Assembly: GCF_030209575.1 (NCBI RefSeq)
Contig: NZ_JARVRS010000001.1
Location: 2,976,001 to 3,040,000, forward strand
Origin: Leifsonia sp. fls2-241-R2A-40a
GTDB taxonomy: Bacteria; Actinomycetota; Actinomycetes; Actinomycetales; Microbacteriaceae
DNA length: 64,000 nucleotides
Direction: 5' to 3'
Below the pieces are notes generated by a model that was not told the origin of the DNA, did not search any database, and was given only the letters and a program-made list of their open reading frames with translations. A program made the translations under genes and the position numbers. The first letter of the stretch is position 1. The number at the start of each line of letters is the position of its first letter. Of this stretch, positions 1-6,310 are shown piece after piece.

Positions 1-441
1 TTCGGTATCGCCAACTTCGAACGCTTCTTCCGCCAGGCGGCCAGCCTCGACGTCGACAAAGACGATCTCAGACGTTTCGACGATTTCGTCAACGACAGGA
101 TCTACGACCTGCTGCTGCGGGGCGTGGCGAACGCGAAGGCCAACGGCCGCGACATCCTCGAGCCCCAGGACCTCCCAATCACGAAGGGTCTGCAGGAGTC
201 GATCCACGCGTTCGAGGAGATCGACGAGGACGTGTCGATGGATGCGATCCTCGAACAGCTGACTCGACGCCCTCCCCTCGACATCTCCTACAGCGATGAG
301 ACGGCGGAGAGGCTCCCGCAGATAGCCGGCGGCCTCGGTGTGGCGGTGGCCCGGACGATCCGGATCCTCGACGAGAAGGTGAAGAACCCGCAGACCGAGC
401 ACTGGGAGAAGGCCGAGCGCGTCTTCGACGTGCTCCTCTAG
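1..441 (+). CDS. DUF1931 histone-fold protein (5' end outside window)
   Basis: The frame is open from the first base, so the true start lies upstream; about 146 residues are visible. The text FERFFRQAASLDVDKDD near the start, then AKANGRDILEPQDLPITKG, PPLDISYSDE and a C-terminal NPQTEHWEKA is the recognisable pattern of DUF1931 proteins. Structural family members from thermophiles have two histone-like helix-strand-helix halves in one chain; whether they bind DNA is not established. Family members are about 150 residues, so only a few N-terminal residues should be missing. The biological role is unknown. It is followed by 87 bases without a gene and a convergent acetyltransferase gene. Confidence 0.8.
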   Translation, partial: FGIANFERFFRQAASLDVDKDDLRRFDDFVNDRIYDLLLRGVANAKANGRDILEPQDLPITKGLQESIHAFEEIDEDVSMDAILEQLTRRPPLDISYSDETAERLPQIAGGLGVAVARTIRILDEKVKNPQTEHWEKAERVFDVLL

Positions 442-528
442 CTCAGTTGAACGTGCCGGGGTCACAGCCGGTCGGGTGGCGTGGATGGACCATCTCCGGA
501 TGGACGCGCGCCTCGTGGTTGATGCAGG

Positions 529-975
529 TTATCGCGCCAGTTCGCCGGTGTACCGCATCAGCATCGAGTCGCGGCGTTCGAAGCCGAGGGATTCGTACAG
601 CCGGATCGCCGACTGACGGCTCGGCCGTGAGGTCAGGTCCAGCGTCCTCACCCTTCGCTCGCGCGCGAATTCGATGACGGCCTCGAGCAACAGTCTGGCG
701 ATCCCGCGCCCGCGGAGCGCCGAGTCGACGACGACGTCATCGAGGTGGCCGCGGACGCCGGTCGGCAGGGGGAACGACGCGAGGGTCGCCATGCCGACGA
801 TGCGGCGGCCCTCGCGCGCGACGACGAGGTCTGTGCCGTCGTGCTCGAGCATCGACTCGAGGCGGCTGCGGTCGAAGGTCGCCGTCGAGGACAGCTGGGG
901 GAGGAGCCGCTCGATGGCGGCGAGGTCGTCGTCCGTGAGCGAGTCAGCGACGTGGATGCGGATCTCGTCGGTCAT
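529..975 (-). CDS. GNAT family N-acetyltransferase
   Basis: A 148-residue single-domain protein. The acetyl-CoA binding motif A is visible around residues 85-100 (DDVVVDSALRGRGIARLLLE, with the RGRGIA pyrophosphate loop), preceded by the usual central strand IVGMATLASF and followed by AIRLYESLGFERR, the motif B region with the conserved Tyr. This fold moves an acetyl group from acetyl-CoA to an amine; the acceptor cannot be read from the sequence. It is a standalone gene on the minus strand, convergent with the DUF1931 gene. The start is an ATG at 975. The specific substrate remains open; small-molecule or protein N-acetylation are both possible. Confidence 0.82.
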   Translation of the reverse strand: MTDEIRIHVADSLTDDDLAAIERLLPQLSSTATFDRSRLESMLEHDGTDLVVAREGRRIVGMATLASFPLPTGVRGHLDDVVVDSALRGRGIARLLLEAVIEFARERRVRTLDLTSRPSRQSAIRLYESLGFERRDSMLMRYTGELAR

Positions 976-1031
976 GGCTGCAGCGTATCGGCGGTTCCTT
1001 GTGGAAGGTTCGCGAGCCGCGGGAGAGGACT

Positions 1032-1308
1032 ATGTTCGGGTGGTCACTGACGAAAAGGCTGCATTACGTTCCTCCGAGATAAGTCGACCACTCCCAAGCG
1101 CTTCAGAAGGCTGCGCTTCAACCCACTGCGGGAAACGCTGCCGTGGGTTGCGCTAGCGGTCGGGGTCTTCATGGCGATCAGCGGCGCGCTGGGGATTGCC
1201 TTCAACCCTCGGAGTGGCGCCCTTTACCTGGTGATGGGTATCGCGCTGGTCGTTGTGGGAGGCGGGGCGTTCTTTCTTTTCCGCTGGATGGCCAAACGCG
1301 GCGCGTAG
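1032..1308 (+). pseudogene. Small two-helix membrane protein, apparently frameshifted
   Basis: An ATG at 1032 follows a strong purine-rich site (GGGAGAGG at 1021-1028) but reads only 16 codons (MFGWSLTKRLHYVPPR) to a TAA at 1080-1082. The +1 frame then runs open to a TAG at 1306-1308 and encodes a basic stretch (TPKRFRRLRFNPLRETL) followed by two hydrophobic helices (WVALAVGVFMAISGALGIA and ALYLVMGIALVVVGGGAFF) ending in FRWMAKRGA. One extra base near 1075-1082 would explain the split. It may be a decayed gene, a sequencing error, or two unrelated pieces; an internal ATG at 1171 would give only 45 residues. The family is not recognised. Confidence 0.4.
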
Positions 1309-1367
1309 CTCCCACCGATTGCTGCCGCCCTAGCTGCGATTCGCTCACTCCGACAACAGCGCCGTGG

Positions 1368-1517
1368 TCATGAGGGGGTCTCTTCGTCCGCCGGACCGGC
1401 CCCGGCGGCATCCCGGATACCTGCGGCGACCGCGCGTCGGATCACCCAGTAGAGCGAATAGAGACCGACCGCGGCGAGGACAACGGTCAGCGCCAGGCCG
1501 CTGAAGGCACTCGGAGC
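1368..1517 (-). pseudogene. 3' remnant of a small membrane-protein gene
   Basis: The reverse strand encodes a C-terminal tail with one hydrophobic helix (LALTVVLAAVGLYSLYW), then VIRRAVAAGIRDA and an acidic end PADEETPS before a TGA (complement of 1368-1370). It has no start codon or ribosome site of its own: homology-like character stops near 1505-1520, where a hydrolase fragment begins on the other strand. This looks like the truncated end of a short actinobacterial membrane protein. The family is not identified and the 5' limit is approximate. Confidence 0.35.
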
Positions 1518-1519
1518 CG

Positions 1520-2059
1520 GACCACACCGCCACTGTTGAATCCGTCGCGCGGGACGTCGCCGCGGCCGCCCTCGACGGCAGCGATGGCTTCGACGTCGCG
1601 ATCGGCCACTCGTTCGGCGGTCTGGTTCTCGCGGCCGCCTCGCAGCGAATCGAAGCGAAACGGTTCGTGTTCGTCGATGCGCCGTTCTCGTCTCGAGGTG
1701 GCCATGACTTCGAGCAGACGCGTCGCGAGTACGAGGCTGAAGCGTCAGCCCGTACCGCGGATCGACTGGCGTCGCGGCCGGAGTTCACGGTACAGGATGT
1801 AGAGGTCGAAGCGCGTGCGGCCGAGCAGTTCGATGCGGCCACCGCGGCTGCCATCGCAGCCGGACCTGGCGGTGAGTGGTGGCCTCCGGCTCGATCGCTC
1901 GTGATCTGCGCAGAACCAAGCGACTACGTCACACCGGATGTCGCTGACGAGCTGAGTGGTCGTGGCGTCGAGGTCGTCAGCATCGCAGGTGCGAAGCACG
2001 CCGTCTGGCGAACGCACTTCGAAGCGTTCTGGGCGGCGCTCAGGCCGCCGCAGAGCTGA
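1520..2059 (+). pseudogene. Alpha/beta hydrolase, N-terminus missing
   Basis: The frame is open from about 1505 and reads DHTATVESVARDVAAAL, then the nucleophile elbow GHSFGG (Ser around base 1600), FVFVDAPFS, and a C-terminal part with LVICAEPSDY and the histidine-containing IAGAKHAVWRTH before a TGA at 2057-2059. The nucleophile and candidate His are present, but the first 50 or so residues (first strands and oxyanion HG motif) are absent, and the only in-frame start candidate (GTG 1667) lies after the nucleophile. It is therefore a 5'-truncated hydrolase, abutting another gene remnant. It is unlikely to make a folded enzyme. Confidence 0.55.
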
Positions 2060-2106
2060 CGCCGCTCTGCGCCGCCGTCGCTTGCGCCACCTCTGTGTTG
2101 TGCGCA

Positions 2107-2126
2107 AGTTTAGGTATAGCTAAACT
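2107..2126 (+). promoter_or_regulatory. Operator-like perfect inverted repeat over a -10-like box
   Basis: AGTTTAG (2107-2113) and CTAAACT (2120-2126) are perfect 7-base complements separated by six bases, ending one base before the ATG at 2128. Inside it, TATAGC (2115-2120) could be a -10 element, which would place transcription start at or next to the start codon. A self-encoded XRE repressor binding here would block its own leaderless promoter, as is usual for toxin-antitoxin operons. The symmetry is seen directly; the binding is inferred. Confidence 0.6.
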
Positions 2127-2127
2127 C

Positions 2128-2709
2128 ATGCACATGGCAAACCTTATTCAGGCCACCCGGCTTCGCCTCGGAGTCACTGGTGCCGAGCTGGCGGCTCGGC
2201 TCGGTGTGACGCCGGCGGCGATCTCTCAGCTGGAGCGGTCGGAGCGGGAGGGGACCATCCGCCTGGAGTCGCTCGAGCGAGCCCTGGGGGCCATGGGCCT
2301 CAATGTCGGCTATTCCGCGACCGATGACCGACCGCTTCAGCGGTACGGGGCGGAGGCGGTCACCGACGACATCAATGCGGCCCTCGACTCGGGACGCGAA
2401 GACCTGGCTCTGCGCCTTCTCACGCGCGCAGTCCAAGCCGTCACCACGCGCCGGAATGAGTTCGGGACAGCGGATGCGGCCAGAGTTTCCGTGATCAAGG
2501 ATCGCAAATGGGAGACACTGTTTGGCGCGCTGTATGGACAGGCCATCCCGGAAAAGGACAAACCTGCATGGGCCAGCCCGCAACGGCTGTCCCGGCCGTG
2601 GTTCGTCTCGCAGTTCGAGCCGCTGCGCGAGCGCGCGAAGGTGACGACTCCTCTGGAACTCAGACGATTGAATATCTTCATCGACGAGCGATCGCTGTCG
2701 CGCGCGTGA
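2128..2709 (+). CDS. XRE-type HTH regulator, putative antitoxin of an NTase pair
   Basis: A 193-residue protein from the ATG at 2128 (a second ATG at 2134 is also possible). Residues about 5-60 form a helix-turn-helix: ATRLRLGVTGAELAARLGVT, then PAAISQLERSEREGTI, resembling the HTH of 'mobile mystery protein A' regulators. The C-terminal 120 residues are not a known domain to me; they contain WETLFGALYG, RLSRPWF and a terminal LRRLNIFIDERSLSR. The TGA overlaps the GTG of the next gene, so the two are translationally coupled. There is no Shine-Dalgarno sequence, and a perfect inverted repeat sits directly over the start, suggesting autorepression and a leaderless message. Likely role: DNA-binding antitoxin or regulator of the nucleotidyltransferase. 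Confidence 0.7.
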   Translation: MHMANLIQATRLRLGVTGAELAARLGVTPAAISQLERSEREGTIRLESLERALGAMGLNVGYSATDDRPLQRYGAEAVTDDINAALDSGREDLALRLLTRAVQAVTTRRNEFGTADAARVSVIKDRKWETLFGALYGQAIPEKDKPAWASPQRLSRPWFVSQFEPLRERAKVTTPLELRRLNIFIDERSLSRA

Positions 2710-3260
2710 GTAGGGTTCCACGGTCGCAACTCGACCCGCAAGCGCTCCGCGAGCTTCTCGACGAGCTGGTCCGTCGCCTGCGTCGTGGGGGAGTGAGCGG
2801 GCACATCCGCATCGTCGGCGGCGCGGCCATGGCGTTGCGCTTCCCCGATGACCCGTCGATCCGTGTGACCTCCGATATCGACGCTGTGTACGAGCCGAGA
2901 CCCCAAGTAGACGAAGTGATCGCGCAGCTGGCAGTGGAGCACGGGCTCGAGGTCGATTGGATCAATGCGCACGGCGCACCGTGGCTCCGGGTCGACCCGC
3001 CGTCTCCGGACGCTGACGGTTTCCAGGTGATTCTCGCGTCCACTGAGCAGCTGATCGCGATGAAGCTTGCGGCCGCGCGAGACCAAGACCTCCACGACCT
3101 ACGCATCCTCGCCCGGCATGCGGGCATCAGGGACCCTGAACAGCTCGTGGACATCGCGTTCGAGGTCTACGGAGAGGACTCGATCGAGTTGCCTGACTCT
3201 CGGCAGTCGTACCTGTGGCTGGCAGAGGCGGTCCTGGGCATGCCCGGCACAACGTCCTAG
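2706..3260 (+). CDS. AbiEii/MenT-like nucleotidyltransferase, putative toxin
   Basis: 184 residues from the GTG at 2706, chosen because it overlaps the upstream stop (GTGA). Nucleotidyltransferase signatures: IVGGAAMALRF with Gly38-Gly39, TSDIDAVY with the metal-binding pair Asp57/Asp59, a later strand FQVILAS, and the helix LIAMKLAAARDQDLHDL with Lys120 and Asp131, as in AbiEii and DUF6036 proteins. Members of this superfamily act as toxins that transfer nucleotides to tRNA or protein; the target here is unknown. The partner is an XRE protein rather than the classical AbiEi antitoxin. It ends 30 bases before a convergent membrane-protein gene. The fold call is firm; the toxin role is inferred from the layout. 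Confidence 0.75.
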   Translation: MSRVPRSQLDPQALRELLDELVRRLRRGGVSGHIRIVGGAAMALRFPDDPSIRVTSDIDAVYEPRPQVDEVIAQLAVEHGLEVDWINAHGAPWLRVDPPSPDADGFQVILASTEQLIAMKLAAARDQDLHDLRILARHAGIRDPEQLVDIAFEVYGEDSIELPDSRQSYLWLAEAVLGMPGTTS

Positions 3261-3266
3261 CTACCC

Positions 3267-3287
3267 CGCGTCCCGTCGCTCGACGCG
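3267..3287 (+). terminator. Weak hairpin between convergent genes
   Basis: CGCGTC (3267-3272) and GACGCG (3282-3287) can pair across a nine-base loop in the 30-base gap between the nucleotidyltransferase and the convergent DUF2127 gene. There is no T tract. It may serve as a shared terminator, but a six-base GC stem is expected often by chance in this DNA. Confidence 0.25.
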
Positions 3288-3290
3288 CCC

Positions 3291-3803
3291 CTACGCCTCC
3301 CGCGCTTGCGCCACCTCCGCCGCCGCGCGCCGGTGCAGCCGGTACTCGCGCACCGTCAGCACCACGATGAAGATGTCGAACGCGGTGAGCGCCGCGAGGC
3401 CCCACGAAAAGTGCACCACCAGTTCGTACGCCTGGTAGCCGATGAACGCGACCAGGAAGCCGATCAGCCACGGGTACGCCCACAGCTTTCCGCGCAGCAC
3501 GGCGAGGACCAGGATCACCTTCACCACTCCGTGCGCCAGGAGGTAGATCGCCCCGAACAGCGTCGCCGAGACGCTGAGGCTGCTCGTGTAGCGGACCAGC
3601 GCGTTCGCGATGGGGTCGTGCGGGTCCTCGTGGAGTTCGTGGAGCGTCAGCGCACGCGTCACCGCGGCGATCTTGTCCGGACTGATGAAGAGCAGCGCGA
3701 CGCCGGCCAGCAGCTCCAGGACGCCGTCGAGCCCCTTCAGCACCAGGCTGACGAAGAAGGTGCGATCGAGGAGGCTATGGGACTTCGTGCTCACGACGAG
3801 CAC
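3291..3803 (-). CDS. DUF2127 family membrane protein
   Basis: 170 residues starting at a GTG (3803). It begins with a short polar segment and LLDRTFFVSLVLKGLDGVLELLAG, the typical DUF2127 opening, followed by about four hydrophobic helices (around residues 17-40, 80-105, 108-130 and 135-155), with LAHGVVKVILVLAVLRGKLW and a terminal VREYRLHRR. DUF2127 proteins are integral membrane proteins of unknown function. It lies 34 bases after the GH25 gene on the same strand; a strong hairpin in that gap suggests the two may be separately transcribed. No catalytic motif is visible. Confidence 0.78.
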   Translation of the reverse strand: MLVVSTKSHSLLDRTFFVSLVLKGLDGVLELLAGVALLFISPDKIAAVTRALTLHELHEDPHDPIANALVRYTSSLSVSATLFGAIYLLAHGVVKVILVLAVLRGKLWAYPWLIGFLVAFIGYQAYELVVHFSWGLAALTAFDIFIVVLTVREYRLHRRAAAEVAQAREA

Positions 3804-3808
3804 GGTAC

Positions 3809-3828
3809 GCGCCGCCGCTGAGCGGCGC
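3809..3828 (-). terminator. Hairpin after the GH25 muramidase gene
   Basis: GCGCCGC (3809-3815) and GCGGCGC (3822-3828) are perfect complements around a six-base loop, ten bases beyond the GH25 stop on the minus strand. No T run follows. The position fits a transcript end or a processing hairpin between two minus-strand genes. Confidence 0.35.
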
Positions 3829-3837
3829 GCACCGTTC

Positions 3838-6117
3838 TCAGCCGACGAAGCAGACGGCCAGGCCGTTGACGTCTGAGGTGAGCGCGCTCGTGCCTCCGAC
3901 GACCTTCAGCGAGCTCGTGCCGAGGCGGACGAGCTGGTCGCCGACCGTGCGCGGCACGCAGCCGGTGTTGCTGAGCAGAAGCGGCTTGGGGACCGAGCCG
4001 GCCGCGGCCGCCGCAACCAGGGCATCCGGCCAGTTCACTCCCGAGGCGATGTAGACGTTCGTGCTGCTGTTGCTGCCGAAGGCCGTCGCGGTGATCTGCG
4101 TGGAGGTCTCGAAGCGGCTCGAGCCGCCGACGCGGGTGACCGCGAGTCCGGCCGCCTGCGCGCCCTGAGCCCAGGATGCGGCGACCACGCCGGTGCCGCC
4201 GACGATCGTCACCTGGCGGATGGAGTGAGTGGCGAAGAAGCGGGCGGTGCCGGCGTCGAGGGTGGGCGTGCCGACGAGCAGCAGCGGGGCGCCCAGCTTG
4301 GCCGCGACGGGACCGGCGGAGAGGGCGTCGGCGAAGCCGAAGCCGGTCGCCACGTATGCCTTCGTCGCACCGGGGAACGCGTACGCCGCGATGGCCTGCG
4401 CCGTCTCGTAGCGGTCGCTGCCGCCGACGCGCGTCACGGGGGCGACCGCGGACAGCTGGGCGGTCGCGTTCGGTCCGACCGCGCTGGTGCCGCCGACCAC
4501 GACGATCTTCTGCGGCTTCAGGCGCTGCAGCTCGGCGAGCGTCGACGGCGGGACGCTGGAGCCGGTCGTCAGCAGCACGGGACCGTGCTGTGCCGCGGCG
4601 GCCGGGGCTGCGGCCAGCGCGTCCGGGTAGTCGAGGCCGGAGGCGACGTAGGCGACCGGGACGCCGGCCGAGGGGTAGCGGTCGCGCGAGATCGACACGG
4701 CGGTCTCGAAGCGGTCGGATCCGGCCAGGCGCTGCGAGGCCGGGGCGACGGCGGTCGCCGGCGAGGTGAACGCGGTCCGGCAGCCGAGCGAGGCGTTGCC
4801 GGCCGTGCCGCCGGGGAGCGCGAGCGCGGTCACGCACGCGCCGTACTGTCCCGGTCCGCTCCACGGGACCGACGTGGTGAAGCCGTGCGAGCCGCCGGCT
4901 GCGGGGTAGGCGGCACCGACGTCGGGGCGCGACAGTCCGGCGCTGACGGTCGTCGTGCTGTTGCCCGCGGGCGTGCTCCAGTCGATGCGCACCTGCACGG
5001 CCACCTTGAGGTTCGTCTGATCGAAGGACCATCCGGTGACGGTGAACGGCTGCCCGGAGGACACGCTCGCCGTGTCGTAGGCGCCGAGCGGGGGCCGGTT
5101 GCTTCCGCCGAAGGCGAACTGCTGCAGCTGGGCGTAGCTCCCGTTGAAGACGTCCTGGTCGCCCGGGAACGTCCCGGCGTCGGCGTACTGCCACATCGTC
5201 CAGTTCAGCCAGCTGGCCGGGATGGAGTTGACCCCCGAGCAGTAGCAGGCGACGAACAGCGGATACGCGCCGAAGGTGCTCGCGGAGCCGGTGCAGGTGT
5301 TCCACCAGTTGGTGGTGGAGTAGATGGCCGGGTTGACGCCGGTCAGGCTGCGGACGGTGGAGACGAAGGCCGAGATCCACGACTGCATCTGCCCGGCGCT
5401 GAGGCCCCAGCAGGAGTTCGTGTGGTCGGTCGCCGTGTAGGGGTTGTACTCGATGTCGAGCAGCGGCGGGAGGGTGCGGCCGTCAGGGGACCAGCCGCCT
5501 CCGTTGGCGACGAAGTAGCGGGCCTGGGTGGCGCCGTCGCTCGTGTTCGGCGAGGCGAAGTGATAGGCGCCGCGGATGAGTCCGGCGGCGGCAGAGCCGT
5601 TGTACTGGCTGGGGAACTGGCTGCTGCGGTAGTCCGTGCCCTCGGTGGCCTTGATGTAGACGAAGCGCGCGCCGTTGGCGTACTGCTGCGGCCAGTTGAC
5701 GTTCGGCTGCCAGCCGCTCACGTCCATCCCGAGCACGCCCGAGACGGCGGCGCGGGCGCTGAGCCCCGGCTGGGTTCCCCGATCCTCTTGCGGGACGGTC
5801 GAGCCCATCGCATGGTCGCGCGCCGTGTTCATCTCCGCGAGCGTCGGCTCGCCGTCGGTCGCGGGCGTCGCGGCGGCGGACGGTGCCGGGAGGGCGGACG
5901 GCGTCGGCGTCGCGGACGGCGTCGGAGCCTGCGTGCTCACCGGCGCCGGTGTCGCGCTGCCCGACGGCGTCGGATCGGCCGTCGCGGCAGGCTGGGCCGT
6001 CGCGGCCGCGGTGGGCGCAGGATCGGCGGGCGCGGCCGATGCCGGAAGCACCGTGAACGCGGTGAGAGCCGCCGTCGCGACGACGGCAGGCAGGATGAGT
6101 CGCGTGATTGCGGACAT
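3838..6117 (-). CDS. Secreted GH25 muramidase with three CWB2 repeats
   Basis: 759 residues from the ATG at 6117, which has GGAG nine bases upstream. Residues 1-29 are a signal peptide (hydrophobic LILPAVVATAALTAFTVLP, then ASAAP). Residues 30-90 are a Pro/Thr/Ser-rich linker. Residues about 128-335 are a GH25 lysozyme domain with GMDVSGWQ (Asp132), IKATEG (Glu159) and LLDIEY (Asp221, Glu223), the usual acidic active site that cleaves the MurNAc-GlcNAc bond. Residues about 340-455 form a beta-rich spacer. From residue 463 there are three cell-wall-binding repeat 2 units, each starting with a variant of RVGGSDRFET. It should be an exported, wall-anchored autolysin or defence muramidase. It is divergent from thrS. 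Confidence 0.88.
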   Translation of the reverse strand: MSAITRLILPAVVATAALTAFTVLPASAAPADPAPTAAATAQPAATADPTPSGSATPAPVSTQAPTPSATPTPSALPAPSAAATPATDGEPTLAEMNTARDHAMGSTVPQEDRGTQPGLSARAAVSGVLGMDVSGWQPNVNWPQQYANGARFVYIKATEGTDYRSSQFPSQYNGSAAAGLIRGAYHFASPNTSDGATQARYFVANGGGWSPDGRTLPPLLDIEYNPYTATDHTNSCWGLSAGQMQSWISAFVSTVRSLTGVNPAIYSTTNWWNTCTGSASTFGAYPLFVACYCSGVNSIPASWLNWTMWQYADAGTFPGDQDVFNGSYAQLQQFAFGGSNRPPLGAYDTASVSSGQPFTVTGWSFDQTNLKVAVQVRIDWSTPAGNSTTTVSAGLSRPDVGAAYPAAGGSHGFTTSVPWSGPGQYGACVTALALPGGTAGNASLGCRTAFTSPATAVAPASQRLAGSDRFETAVSISRDRYPSAGVPVAYVASGLDYPDALAAAPAAAAQHGPVLLTTGSSVPPSTLAELQRLKPQKIVVVGGTSAVGPNATAQLSAVAPVTRVGGSDRYETAQAIAAYAFPGATKAYVATGFGFADALSAGPVAAKLGAPLLLVGTPTLDAGTARFFATHSIRQVTIVGGTGVVAASWAQGAQAAGLAVTRVGGSSRFETSTQITATAFGSNSSTNVYIASGVNWPDALVAAAAAGSVPKPLLLSNTGCVPRTVGDQLVRLGTSSLKVVGGTSALTSDVNGLAVCFVG

Positions 6118-6267
6118 CGACAGTTGCTCCTTCAAACGCAGGCACCTGGTCGGGGGTGGGGGGTTCGGATGCGCTTCGGGTTCGCTCCTGGTGCGATGAC
6201 GCTCGAAGTCTACGGTGTACAGGTCGTTCCGCGCTGCCACGCGATGTGGGGGTGAGTGGGCTCCCGC

Positions 6268-6273
6268 TAGAGT
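6268..6273 (+). promoter_or_regulatory. Candidate -10 element of thrS
   Basis: TAGAGT matches the TANNNT actinobacterial -10 pattern and would start transcription near 6280, about 30 bases before the thrS GTG. No -35 hexamer is apparent. It lies in the 193-base divergent gap, where no T-box-like structure was recognised. Confidence 0.33.
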
Positions 6274-6310
6274 TGAGGAGTTCCCCAACCAACGACTAAG
6301 GAGTGGACAG

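Noticed and set aside
1309-1530. Insertion sequence scar between the two gene remnants
   Set aside because: No terminal inverted repeats, target duplication or transposase fragment could be seen; simple deletion or recombination is more economical.
6118-6310. T-box or other amino-acid riboswitch before thrS
   Set aside because: No T-box core or specifier stem was recognisable, and the likely leader is only about 30 bases.
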